A stretch of 5,145 nucleotides of DNA from Pseudomonadota bacterium (GTDB lineage: Bacteria > Pseudomonadota > Alphaproteobacteria > Rhizobiales > Kaistiaceae), in assembly GCA_023433185.1 (NCBI GenBank), contig JAEZEN010000327.1, positions 1-5,145 on the forward strand, read 5' to 3'. Position 1 is the first letter of the stretch, and every line of letters starts with the position of its first letter. The position numbers and the translations under genes were made by a program. Of the stretch, positions 1-5,145 are shown piece by piece. The notes under the pieces are model-generated. The model did no database searches and had not been told where the DNA came from. It saw only the letters and a program-made list of their open reading frames with translations.

Positions 1-855
1 GCCATGGAGGGCGACGATGCGGGCGAAGGCGACGTCCCGTTCCTCGATCACCACGCGCATGTGGAAGCCGCTGCAGTGGATGACGGTGTCGGCATCGCGC
101 ACGATGAGGGCGTGGCCGGGCCAGTAGCAGAGGTCGCCGCGGACGAGGTTCGCCGGGCTCTCCCCTTCCACCGGCGCGCCGAGCAGGGCGGCCTGGAGAT
201 CGGCATCGCGCGGCGCCCGCCGGCCGGTGAGCGCCAGCGCATGTTGCACGAAGCCGGAGCAGTCGAGTCCGAGGCTCGTCCGCCCGCCCCAGAGATAGGG
301 GGTGCCGACGAAGCGCTCGGCCTCGGCCACGAAGTCGTCGGGCCACGGCGCGTCGAGGGGGGCCACGTCGACCGCCGGCAGCGCCCCTTCGCCGCCGGCC
401 AGCAGCCGGTAGGGCGTCCCGCGCGTTCGCACCTCCTCGCCGGTCAGCGCGAGACAGGCGCCGGCGACCAGCATGCCGCGCTGCGGCAGCTTGAGGTCGG
501 GTGCCGGGTAGAGGAAGGTGCGGAGCGCAACGATCCGGTGAGTGGGCTCGGGCTCGGTATCGCCCAGGGCCGAGGACGGCACGAAGCCGACATAGTCGTC
601 CGCCGCGCACTGGCACCACGACCAGCCGTCGCCGGTGTCGCCGAAGACCCGCACCACCTCGCCGAGCACCACCTCGCTGTCGAGCGGCGCCTCGGCATGG
701 GGTCGCCGCTTGAGCGGGGCGATGGCCGCCGTCACCCGCCTCAGGGAGCCCTCGGCGAAGTGCTCGGCCTCCACCTGCCCCCGGAGGCGCACGTCGGCGA
801 GCTCCGGGAGGTAGGCGTTGATGCGCGGGTCGAGGGCCTGACCCTCGGCCTTCAC
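1..855 (-). CDS. SH3 - NlpC/P60 family cysteine peptidase (C40), C-terminus cut off by window edge
   Basis: Probable peptidoglycan peptide hydrolase (gamma-D-glutamyl-diamino acid endopeptidase type). The frame is open from a GTG at 855 to base 1, giving 285 residues with no stop. Residues about 40-98 form a bacterial SH3-like domain (GDGWSW at 75-80, YVGFVPSSALG at 88-98), followed by a second SH3-like stretch to about 165. The NlpC/P60 domain starts near 174: FVGTPYLWGG (182-191), then GLDCSGF with catalytic Cys199, GHALIV with His248, and VIHCSG with His260 as the likely third catalytic residue. Homologues are about 280-290 aa from memory, so only a few residues should be missing. The GTG start is chosen because no start codon lies upstream before an in-frame stop at 898-900, and because DPRINAYLPELADVRLRG matches the N-terminus of the family as I recall it. 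There is no signal peptide and no clear Shine-Dalgarno. An unusual Cys pair (C81, C83) sits in the SH3 domain. The gene lies 19 nt after the RTX gene and may be cotranscribed with it. The family assignment is firm; the exact substrate is inferred. Confidence 0.93.
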   Translation of the reverse strand, partial: MKAEGQALDPRINAYLPELADVRLRGQVEAEHFAEGSLRRVTAAIAPLKRRPHAEAPLDSEVVLGEVVRVFGDTGDGWSWCQCAADDYVGFVPSSALGDTEPEPTHRIVALRTFLYPAPDLKLPQRGMLVAGACLALTGEEVRTRGTPYRLLAGGEGALPAVDVAPLDAPWPDDFVAEAERFVGTPYLWGGRTSLGLDCSGFVQHALALTGRRAPRDADLQAALLGAPVEGESPANLVRGDLCYWPGHALIVRDADTVIHCSGFHMRVVIEERDVAFARIVALHG

Positions 856-856
856 G

Positions 857-873
857 GGCCGCGATCCGCGGCC
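857..873. repeat. Perfect inverted repeat (7-bp arms) filling the RTX / NlpC-P60 gap
   Basis: Arms GGCCGCG (857-863) and CGCGGCC (867-873) are perfect reverse complements separated by ATC. The 17-nt palindrome occupies nearly all of the 19 nt between the RTX stop (875-877) and the GTG start at 855. In the transcript it forms an all-GC stem with a 3-nt loop exactly where the ribosome binding site of the downstream gene should be. No U-run follows, so it is a poor intrinsic terminator. It could limit translation of the hydrolase, mark an RNA-processing site, or be a chance product of high GC. Confidence 0.6.
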
Positions 874-874
874 G

Positions 875-1531
875 TCAGAACTGGATGTTGACGTGGGTCA
901 GCGACAGACCCTTGTCGAGCTTCACGACATCCATCTGGCTCTCGCCGCCCTTGCCGTCGGGATCATACCAGACGATGCCGGTCTTCTTGTCGTATCCGAA
1001 ATGATCGTCGTCGTCCTTGGCCTTCTTGCCGTAACGGAACTGGGATTTCGGCAGCGTGTCGAGGCCGAGGCCGACGGTGTAGGCGCTCGGCACGAAGTTC
1101 AGGAAATCCTTCTTCGGGCTGAAATCCTTGATCCTGTCGGGCTTGCCGTCGGGGAGGCTGTCGAATCCGACGTGATCGCGACCGCTGCCGGTCCAGATGG
1201 TGTCCTTCCCGAGGCCACCCCACATCCAGTCATTGCCGCCGCCCCCCTTCAGCTTGTCGTTGCCGTCGAAGCCCCAGATCCTGTCGTTGCCGCCGCCGCC
1301 GAAGATCCTGTCGTTCTGGTTGCCGCCATAAAGGTAGTCGGCGCCGCCGCCGCCGTAGATCCAGGAGTTTCCGGATCCCATGTAGTAGGCTTGGTCGCTG
1401 CCTTGTCCGCCGTAGATGTAGGCAAAAGACGCGTTGCTGGTGAGGCTGTCGTTTCCGCCGAACCCCCACATCTTGTTGTAGTTGCCGAATTCGAGATCCG
1501 GTGCGTCGGTGCCTTCGAAATCTGCCGACAT
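875..1531 (-). CDS. Small RTX (hemolysin-type) calcium-binding protein, predicted type I secretion substrate
   Basis: A 218-residue protein. After about 20 residues (MSADFEGTDAPDLEFGN...) it enters RTX nonapeptides of the form GGxGxDxUx. Seven are contiguous (residues 60-122, for example GGGGNDRIW at 78-86 and GGLGKDTIW at 105-113), with more degenerate copies at 23-31, 41-49 and 51-59. These fold as a parallel beta-roll that binds Ca2+ between turns. Residues 130-146 (GKPDRIKDFSPKKDFLNF region) and 165-205 (FRYGKKAKDDDD, GIVWYDPDGKG) match the C-terminal module of serralysin-like proteins, and the tail LTHVNIQF is a plausible type I secretion signal. There is no N-terminal signal peptide and no protease, lipase or other effector domain. 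Aromatics (seven W, twelve Y) are unusually common, many at the variable repeat positions. The ATG at 1531 is fixed by GGAGGA 8 nt upstream. No ABC transporter or adaptor for type I secretion is adjacent. It could be a surface matrix or adhesion protein; the function is unknown. Confidence 0.92.
   Translation of the reverse strand: MSADFEGTDAPDLEFGNYNKMWGFGGNDSLTSNASFAYIYGGQGSDQAYYMGSGNSWIYGGGGADYLYGGNQNDRIFGGGGNDRIWGFDGNDKLKGGGGNDWMWGGLGKDTIWTGSGRDHVGFDSLPDGKPDRIKDFSPKKDFLNFVPSAYTVGLGLDTLPKSQFRYGKKAKDDDDHFGYDKKTGIVWYDPDGKGGESQMDVVKLDKGLSLTHVNIQF
1166..1465 (-). repeat. RTX nonapeptide-coding tandem repeats (27-nt period)
   Basis: This segment codes for residues 23-122 of the RTX protein. 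The register of nine residues holds without a break from residue 60 to 122 (bases 1354-1166). Earlier copies are degenerate: residues 32-40 keep the spacing but lose the glycines, and one extra residue (Y50) shifts the register. The DNA repeats only weakly; gatcctgtcgtt occurs at 1277-1288 and again exactly 27 nt on at 1304-1315. The low DNA identity suggests older repeats held by protein selection rather than recent expansion. Confidence 0.88.
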
Positions 1532-1539
1532 GTGTGAAG

Positions 1540-1545
1540 TCCTCC
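1540..1545 (-). promoter_or_regulatory. Ribosome binding site of the RTX gene
   Basis: GGAGGA on the minus strand, followed by 8 nt and then ATG at 1531. This is the strongest Shine-Dalgarno match in the window. It decides the RTX start against in-frame starts further upstream (ATG at 1654, TTG at 1663), which would add a basic, Pro/Arg-rich segment with no family resemblance. Confidence 0.85.
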
Positions 1546-1609
1546 AGCTGGGTGGAGGGCGCGGACCGACCTGTCGAGACAACACCGAGGGCGATCTACG
1601 CGCAAACTC

Positions 1610-1640
1610 GGCCCCGGGGGCTGCCGGGGTCCACACCCGG
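1610..1640 (-). promoter_or_regulatory. Leader of the RTX gene with two mutually exclusive GC hairpins
   Basis: In the RTX leader, on the minus strand, segment A (CCGGGT, 1640-1635) can pair with B (ACCCCGG, 1630-1624; one bulged C, 4-nt loop). Segment B can instead pair with C (CCGGGG, 1617-1612; 6 perfect pairs, 6-nt loop, and two more GC pairs after a bulged A, ending at 1610 and 1632). The two hairpins share B, so they exclude each other. No U-run follows B-C, so a classical attenuator is not shown. They could affect mRNA stability or be a by-product of GC-rich sequence. Confidence 0.35.
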
Positions 1641-1663
1641 TTGCCTTGCCGCATGACCCGCAA

Positions 1664-1692
1664 ATTGTACCGGCCATCGTCAAAATGACCAA
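1664..1692 (-). promoter_or_regulatory. Candidate sigma-70-type promoter for the RTX gene
   Basis: On the minus strand, TTGGTC (1692-1687) and TACAAT (1669-1664) are separated by 17 nt. The -10 box matches the TATAAT consensus at 5 of 6 positions; the -35 box matches only at TTG. It lies in the most AT-rich part of the intergenic region. Transcription would begin near 1657 and give a 5' leader of about 125 nt. A separate promoter is plausible because the RTX gene is 196 bp from the permease and functionally unrelated, but read-through from the pump operon cannot be excluded. Confidence 0.35.
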
Positions 1693-1727
1693 GAAAAATT
1701 CCGGTCGGCGCTACCGCCCTGCTGAGT

Positions 1728-4700
1728 TCAGTACGCCCCGCCCTCGCGTGCGCCCGGCGAGGCGCCGGCGGGCAGCGGTTCCCGCGTCCCGAGGTGCTGC
1801 GGCACGTGATCGTGGGGCGGCGGCTTGACCCGGAACCACACGATGTAGAGCGCCGGCAGGAACAGGAGCGTCAGCAGCGTCGCGCCGGCGAGGCCGCCGG
1901 CGATGGCGTAGGCCATCGGCCCCCAGATCACGTCGTGCATGATCGGGATCATGCCGAGGATGGCGGCGGCGGCGGTCAGGAGGATCGGGCGCAGACGATG
2001 CTCCGTCGCCTCGAGCACGGCATCCCAGGTCGATAGGCCCTGATCGTGGTTGTACTCGATGCGGTCGACCAGGATCACGGAGTTGCGGACGATCATGCCG
2101 AACAGGGCGATGACGCCGAGGATGGCTATGAAGCCGAACGGCGTGCTGGTGAGAAGAAGGGCCGCGACGACGCCGATGAAGCCGAGCGGCGCCACCGAGA
2201 GCACGAGCGCGAGGCGCGAGAAGCTCTGCAGCTGGATCATCAGCACGATCAGCACGACGCCGGCCATCAGCGGCAGCTGGGCGATCACCGACGAGGTGCT
2301 CTGGTCGCTCTTCTCGACCGTGCCGCCCTCCTCGATCCGGGCGCCGGGCGGCAGGGTGGCGGCGATCGCCTCCATCTGCGGGCGGAGCCGCGCGAACACC
2401 GTGGGCGCCTCGAGGCCCTGCGCGGGATCGGCCTGGACCGTCACCGTAGGCTTGCCGTCGCGCCGCCAGACATAGGCCTCGTCCAGCCCGTAGGTCAGGG
2501 TGGCGACCTCCATGATCGGCACCGACTGGCCGCCGGGCAGGTTGAACTGGAGGGTACGGAGCGTCTCCAGCGACAGGCGGTTGGTGTTGGTCGCGCGGGC
2601 GACGACGTCGACGAGGTAGATGTCGTCGCGGAGCTGCGTGATCACGGTGCCGTCGTGGATCGCGTAGAGCTGGTCGGCGATCGACTGGGAACTCAGCCCG
2701 AGCTGGCGGGCGCGATCCTGGTTGACCTCGATCCGGACCGCCTTCGACTTCTCGCTCCAGTCGAAGTTGATGGTCTGCGCGGCACCGGACTCGCGGAGCA
2801 CGTTCGCCACCTGCTGGCCGAAGTTCCGCGCCTCGTCGATGGTGTTGCCGAGCACGCGGTACTGCACCGGCCAGCCGACCGGCGGCCCGAGCTCGAGACG
2901 CGCCACGCGGCCGGTGAAGGTATCCATGCCGGCGATGGTCTCGTCGAGCTTCGGCTCGATCCGGCCGCGCGCCTCGAGGTCCTTGGCGACGATGACGATC
3001 TGCGCGACGAAGGGGTTGTCGCCCTGTACGTCCAGCGGCAGGTAGAAGCGGATGGCACCGCCGCCGACATAGGCCGAGTAGCTGTCGACGTCGGGATCGT
3101 CCTTGAAGGTGGCGATGACCCGGTCGACCTCGCGCTGGGTGGCGAGGATCGATGCGTTGGCCGGCAGGATCAGCGTGACGAGCAGCTCCGGACGGTCGGA
3201 GGACGGGAAGAACTGGCGCTGGAGCTGGGATTGCGCGGCGAGCGAGGCGACGAAGAGGAGAACGGTCGCGCCGACCGTCACGTAGCGCCAGCGCATGCAG
3301 AGCGTCAGGACCTTGATGAACATCCGCATGATGGGACCCGGGCCGTCGTGCTTGGCCTTCATGGTCGCGGGCAGCACCGCCACGCCGATCACCGGCGAGA
3401 AGATGACCGCCACGAACCACGACACGATCAGCGCCACCGCGATCACCGCGAAGAGCGAAAAGGTGTACTGGCCGACGCTCGACTGGGCGAGGCCGATCGG
3501 CAGGAAGCCGGACAGGGTCACGATCGTCCCGGTGAGCATCGGGAAGGCGACGGAATTGTAGGCGTAGGAGGCGGCCGCCGGCTTGGGGTCGCCGAGTTCT
3601 ATTCGTGACACCATCGACTCGACCGTGATCATCGCATCGTCGACGAGGAGCCCGAGCGAGATGATCAGCGCGCCGAGCGAGATGCGCTGGAGGCTGATGT
3701 CGGCCGTGTAGAGGTAGAGGAAGACGATTGCGAGCACGAGCGGGATGGACAGCGCGACGACCAGACCGGCCCGGAGCCCGAGGCTGACGAAGCTCACCGC
3801 CAGGACGATGATGACGGCCTCGAAAAGGGCGCTCGTGAACCCCGAGATCGCCTCGCGCACCACCTCCGGCTGGTCGGAGACCTGGACGAGATCGATGCCG
3901 ATCGGGAAATCCTGCTGGAGCTGCGCGGCGATCGCGGCGATCTCGTCGCCGAAGGTGAGGTTGTTGCCGCTCGCCCGCATCGAGATGCCGATACCGACCG
4001 ACGGCCGGCTGTTGACCTGGAACATCTTGGTCGGCGGATCGACCGGCTGCCGCGTGATCACCGCGAGCTGGGTGATGTTGTAGAACTGGCCGCTCACGAA
4101 GAGGTTGATGCGCCTGATGCTCTCGGTGTCGACCAGCTCGCCCGACACGTCGATCAGAATCTTCTCGTCCGGCGTCGTGATCACCCCGGCCGGGGTCACG
4201 GCGTTCTGCTGCGCGATGGCGCTCATCACCTCGTCGAGCCCGACGCCGATCGAGGCGAGCTGCTCGGGCGAGAAGCTCAGGTAGATCTTCTCCTCCTGGT
4301 CACCGAAGATCTCGACCTTGCCGGTGTCGGCGGCGCGGAGGAACGCGGCCTTGGCGGCCTCGGCGTAGTCCCGTGCCTGGCGCCACGAATAGCCGTCGAA
4401 GGTGATGCCGTAGACGATGCCGAAGACGTCGCCATACTCGTCGTTGAAGAACGGGCCGACGATGCCGCCCGGCAGTTCGTGCGCGACGTCGGAGACCTTC
4501 TTCCGCACCTGGTACCAGGTGTCGGCGATGGCCGAGGGCGGCGTCGAATCGCGGAGCTGGACGTAGATCAGCGTCTGTCCCGGCGTCGTGTAGCTCTTCA
4601 CGATGTCGAGGTTCGGCGTCTCCTCGAGCTTCTCCTCGAGCGTGTTCGTGACCTCGTTCATGGTGTCGATCAGCGAGGCGCCCGGCCACGCGGCCGAAAC

Positions 4701-4844
4701 CACCATCGTGTTGATCGCGAACGAGGGGTCCTCCTCGCGGCCGAGATTGACGTAGGCGAAGCCGCCCGCGACGAGGAAGAGGAGCATGAAGAAGAGGATG
4801 AGGGTGCGGTGCCCGATGGCCCACGCCGAGAGGTTCCCCGTCAT
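1728..4844 (-). CDS. RND-family multidrug efflux permease (HAE-1 type, inner-membrane subunit)
   Basis: A complete 1038-aa proton-driven exporter of the AcrB class, which is normally about 1020-1050 aa and works as a trimer in the inner membrane. TM1 is at about 13-33; the porter region follows to about 335 (FAINTMVVSAAWPGAS at 42-57). TM2-TM6 span about 337-490, TM7 about 521-538, a second porter half follows from FFPSSDRPE (546-554), and TM8-TM12 span about 855-1003. The proton-relay motif is LGLLVDDAM (397-405) with D402 and D403, equivalent to AcrB D407/D408. R950 and T957 in RLRPILLT match AcrB R971/T978. The AcrB Lys940 position is R920 (GMIVRNSVILVD), so Arg replaces Lys. VDDA favours drug-type rather than metal-type (CzcA-like) RND pumps. 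The tail from about 1005 is polar and rich in Pro and His. The ATG at 4844 is chosen because it overlaps the adaptor stop and gives the normal cytoplasmic N-terminus before TM1; a 58-residue upstream extension would only read the adaptor gene out of frame. The substrate cannot be deduced. Confidence 0.96.
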   Translation of the reverse strand: MTGNLSAWAIGHRTLILFFMLLFLVAGGFAYVNLGREEDPSFAINTMVVSAAWPGASLIDTMNEVTNTLEEKLEETPNLDIVKSYTTPGQTLIYVQLRDSTPPSAIADTWYQVRKKVSDVAHELPGGIVGPFFNDEYGDVFGIVYGITFDGYSWRQARDYAEAAKAAFLRAADTGKVEIFGDQEEKIYLSFSPEQLASIGVGLDEVMSAIAQQNAVTPAGVITTPDEKILIDVSGELVDTESIRRINLFVSGQFYNITQLAVITRQPVDPPTKMFQVNSRPSVGIGISMRASGNNLTFGDEIAAIAAQLQQDFPIGIDLVQVSDQPEVVREAISGFTSALFEAVIIVLAVSFVSLGLRAGLVVALSIPLVLAIVFLYLYTADISLQRISLGALIISLGLLVDDAMITVESMVSRIELGDPKPAAASYAYNSVAFPMLTGTIVTLSGFLPIGLAQSSVGQYTFSLFAVIAVALIVSWFVAVIFSPVIGVAVLPATMKAKHDGPGPIMRMFIKVLTLCMRWRYVTVGATVLLFVASLAAQSQLQRQFFPSSDRPELLVTLILPANASILATQREVDRVIATFKDDPDVDSYSAYVGGGAIRFYLPLDVQGDNPFVAQIVIVAKDLEARGRIEPKLDETIAGMDTFTGRVARLELGPPVGWPVQYRVLGNTIDEARNFGQQVANVLRESGAAQTINFDWSEKSKAVRIEVNQDRARQLGLSSQSIADQLYAIHDGTVITQLRDDIYLVDVVARATNTNRLSLETLRTLQFNLPGGQSVPIMEVATLTYGLDEAYVWRRDGKPTVTVQADPAQGLEAPTVFARLRPQMEAIAATLPPGARIEEGGTVEKSDQSTSSVIAQLPLMAGVVLIVLMIQLQSFSRLALVLSVAPLGFIGVVAALLLTSTPFGFIAILGVIALFGMIVRNSVILVDRIEYNHDQGLSTWDAVLEATEHRLRPILLTAAAAILGMIPIMHDVIWGPMAYAIAGGLAGATLLTLLFLPALYIVWFRVKPPPHDHVPQHLGTREPLPAGASPGAREGGAY

Positions 4845-4860
4845 GGGGTGGCGACCTTCT
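4841..4860 (-). promoter_or_regulatory. Translational coupling junction, adaptor stop / permease start
   Basis: The adaptor TGA (4843-4841) and the permease ATG (4844-4842) share the sequence ATGA. A moderate Shine-Dalgarno, AGAAGG, lies at 4860-4855, 10 nt before the ATG and inside the adaptor coding sequence. This arrangement is typical of coupled translation, which helps keep adaptor and pump in a fixed ratio. Confidence 0.8.
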
Positions 4861-5145
4861 CGACCTTCACCACCTGTCCCTCGGCGAGCGAGTTGACGCC
4901 GGCGATGACGACGAGGTCGCCGTCCTTGATGCCCTCGGAGATCAGCACCGCCTCGGTGTCGTAGCGCGCCACCGTGACGGGCGTGAGGTGGACGGCGCCG
5001 TCCTCGCCGACGATCCACACCTGCGGCTGCGACCCGGTCTGGACGAGAGCCGTCGGCGGGATGCTGATCACGTCGGAACCGGACTGCTCGGCGCGGCCGC
5101 GGACCAGCGCCCCGATCCGCATCTCGGGCGGCGGATCCTGAAGCC
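4841..5145 (-). CDS. RND efflux periplasmic adaptor (membrane-fusion protein), C-terminal part only
   Basis: The last 100 residues of an HlyD/AcrA-like adaptor; the N-terminal lipoprotein or signal region, hairpin and lipoyl domains lie beyond the window. The visible start (PPPEMRIGALVRGRA, about residues 4-18 of the fragment) matches the end of the beta-barrel domain. IPPTALVQTGSQPQVWIVGEDG (about 28-49) is the usual crossover into the membrane-proximal domain. EAVLISEGIKDGDLVVIAG (64-82) and NSLAEGQVVKV (84-94) match the conserved C-terminal strands and the G-L-xx-G-xx-VVxxG pattern. The frame is open to base 5145 with no stop, so the ATG at 5122 is an internal Met, not the start. In the periplasm the protein joins the permease encoded by the next gene to an outer-membrane channel. 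Confidence 0.92.
   Translation of the reverse strand, partial: LQDPPPEMRIGALVRGRAEQSGSDVISIPPTALVQTGSQPQVWIVGEDGAVHLTPVTVARYDTEAVLISEGIKDGDLVVIAGVNSLAEGQVVKVEKVATP

Noticed and set aside
4..891. Long plus-strand reading frame (295 codons)
   Set aside because: It is antisense to the NlpC/P60 gene, whose minus-strand frame holds the catalytic Cys/His motifs. The translation is rich in Arg, Gly, Ala and His without any recognisable domain, as expected for a GC-rich shadow frame.
1285..1303. Runs of ccg triplets in the RTX gene as a possible unstable microsatellite
   Set aside because: They code for the Gly runs of the RTX repeats and are short and broken by other codons. Nothing points to slippage.
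1532..1663. N-terminal extension of the RTX protein from TTG 1663 or ATG 1654
   Set aside because: The extension is basic and Pro/Arg-rich, with neither a signal peptide nor RTX features. GGAGGA 8 nt before ATG 1531 supports the shorter protein. The ATG at 1654 lies only a few bases after the predicted transcript start.
1694..1718. Possible intrinsic terminator after the permease
   Set aside because: On the minus strand a TTTTT run (1698-1694) follows only 4-bp stems (1702-1705 with 1713-1716, or 1707-1710 with 1715-1718). That is too weak to call, though some termination here remains possible.
1711..3420. Minus-strand reading frame of 569 codons inside the RND gene
   Set aside because: It is another frame of the same strand as the permease. 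The Arg/Ala/Pro-rich translation has no known domain and only follows the codon bias of the real gene.
2046..3608. Plus-strand reading frame of 520 codons opposite the RND permease
   Set aside because: Low-complexity Asp/Arg/His/Gly-rich translation with no membrane segment or domain, fully antisense to a clear 1038-aa RND gene. Long antisense frames are common at this GC content.
4845..5018. Upstream 58-codon extension of the permease from ATG 5018
   Set aside because: It overlaps the conserved end of the adaptor gene in another frame, and its Arg/Gly/His-rich translation does not resemble an RND N-terminus. MTGNLSAWAIGHRTL, directly before TM1, is the normal start.

Overview
The window looks like chromosomal DNA of a high-GC alphaproteobacterium. 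The evidence is the strong G/C bias at third codon positions, an RTX protein with a serralysin-like C-terminal module, and an SH3-NlpC/P60 hydrolase of a type common in Rhizobiales and Rhodobacterales. The lineage is an inference; no rRNA or other marker is present. All four genes lie on the minus strand, so transcription runs from high to low coordinates.

Layout in order of transcription: (1) 5145-4841 is the last 100 residues of a periplasmic membrane-fusion (adaptor) protein. (2) 4844-1728 is a complete 1038-residue RND-family efflux permease whose ATG overlaps the adaptor stop codon by 4 bp. These two genes form one efflux operon, and no outer-membrane channel gene follows the permease. 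(3) 1727-1532 is a 196-bp intergenic region with a candidate promoter, overlapping GC-rich hairpins and a strong Shine-Dalgarno. (4) 1531-875 is a small (218 aa) RTX calcium-binding protein that is almost only nonapeptide repeats plus a C-terminal secretion module. (5) 855-1 is an SH3-NlpC/P60 cysteine peptidase, nearly complete but cut off at the window edge. The only DNA between RTX stop and NlpC/P60 start is a 19-nt gap, and a perfect 7-bp-arm inverted repeat fills almost all of it.

The adaptor and permease would form a proton-driven tripartite pump together with a TolC-type channel encoded elsewhere. The RTX protein has no Sec signal and should leave by a type I system, also encoded elsewhere and also needing a TolC-type channel. 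The NlpC/P60 enzyme probably cuts peptidoglycan peptides. No link between the pump and the RTX-NlpC/P60 pair can be shown.

I see no CRISPR array, tRNA, rRNA, insertion sequence or clearly new system. The points most worth checking are the RTX-NlpC/P60 arrangement with its hairpin-filled junction, the aromatic-rich effector-less RTX protein, and its structured leader.
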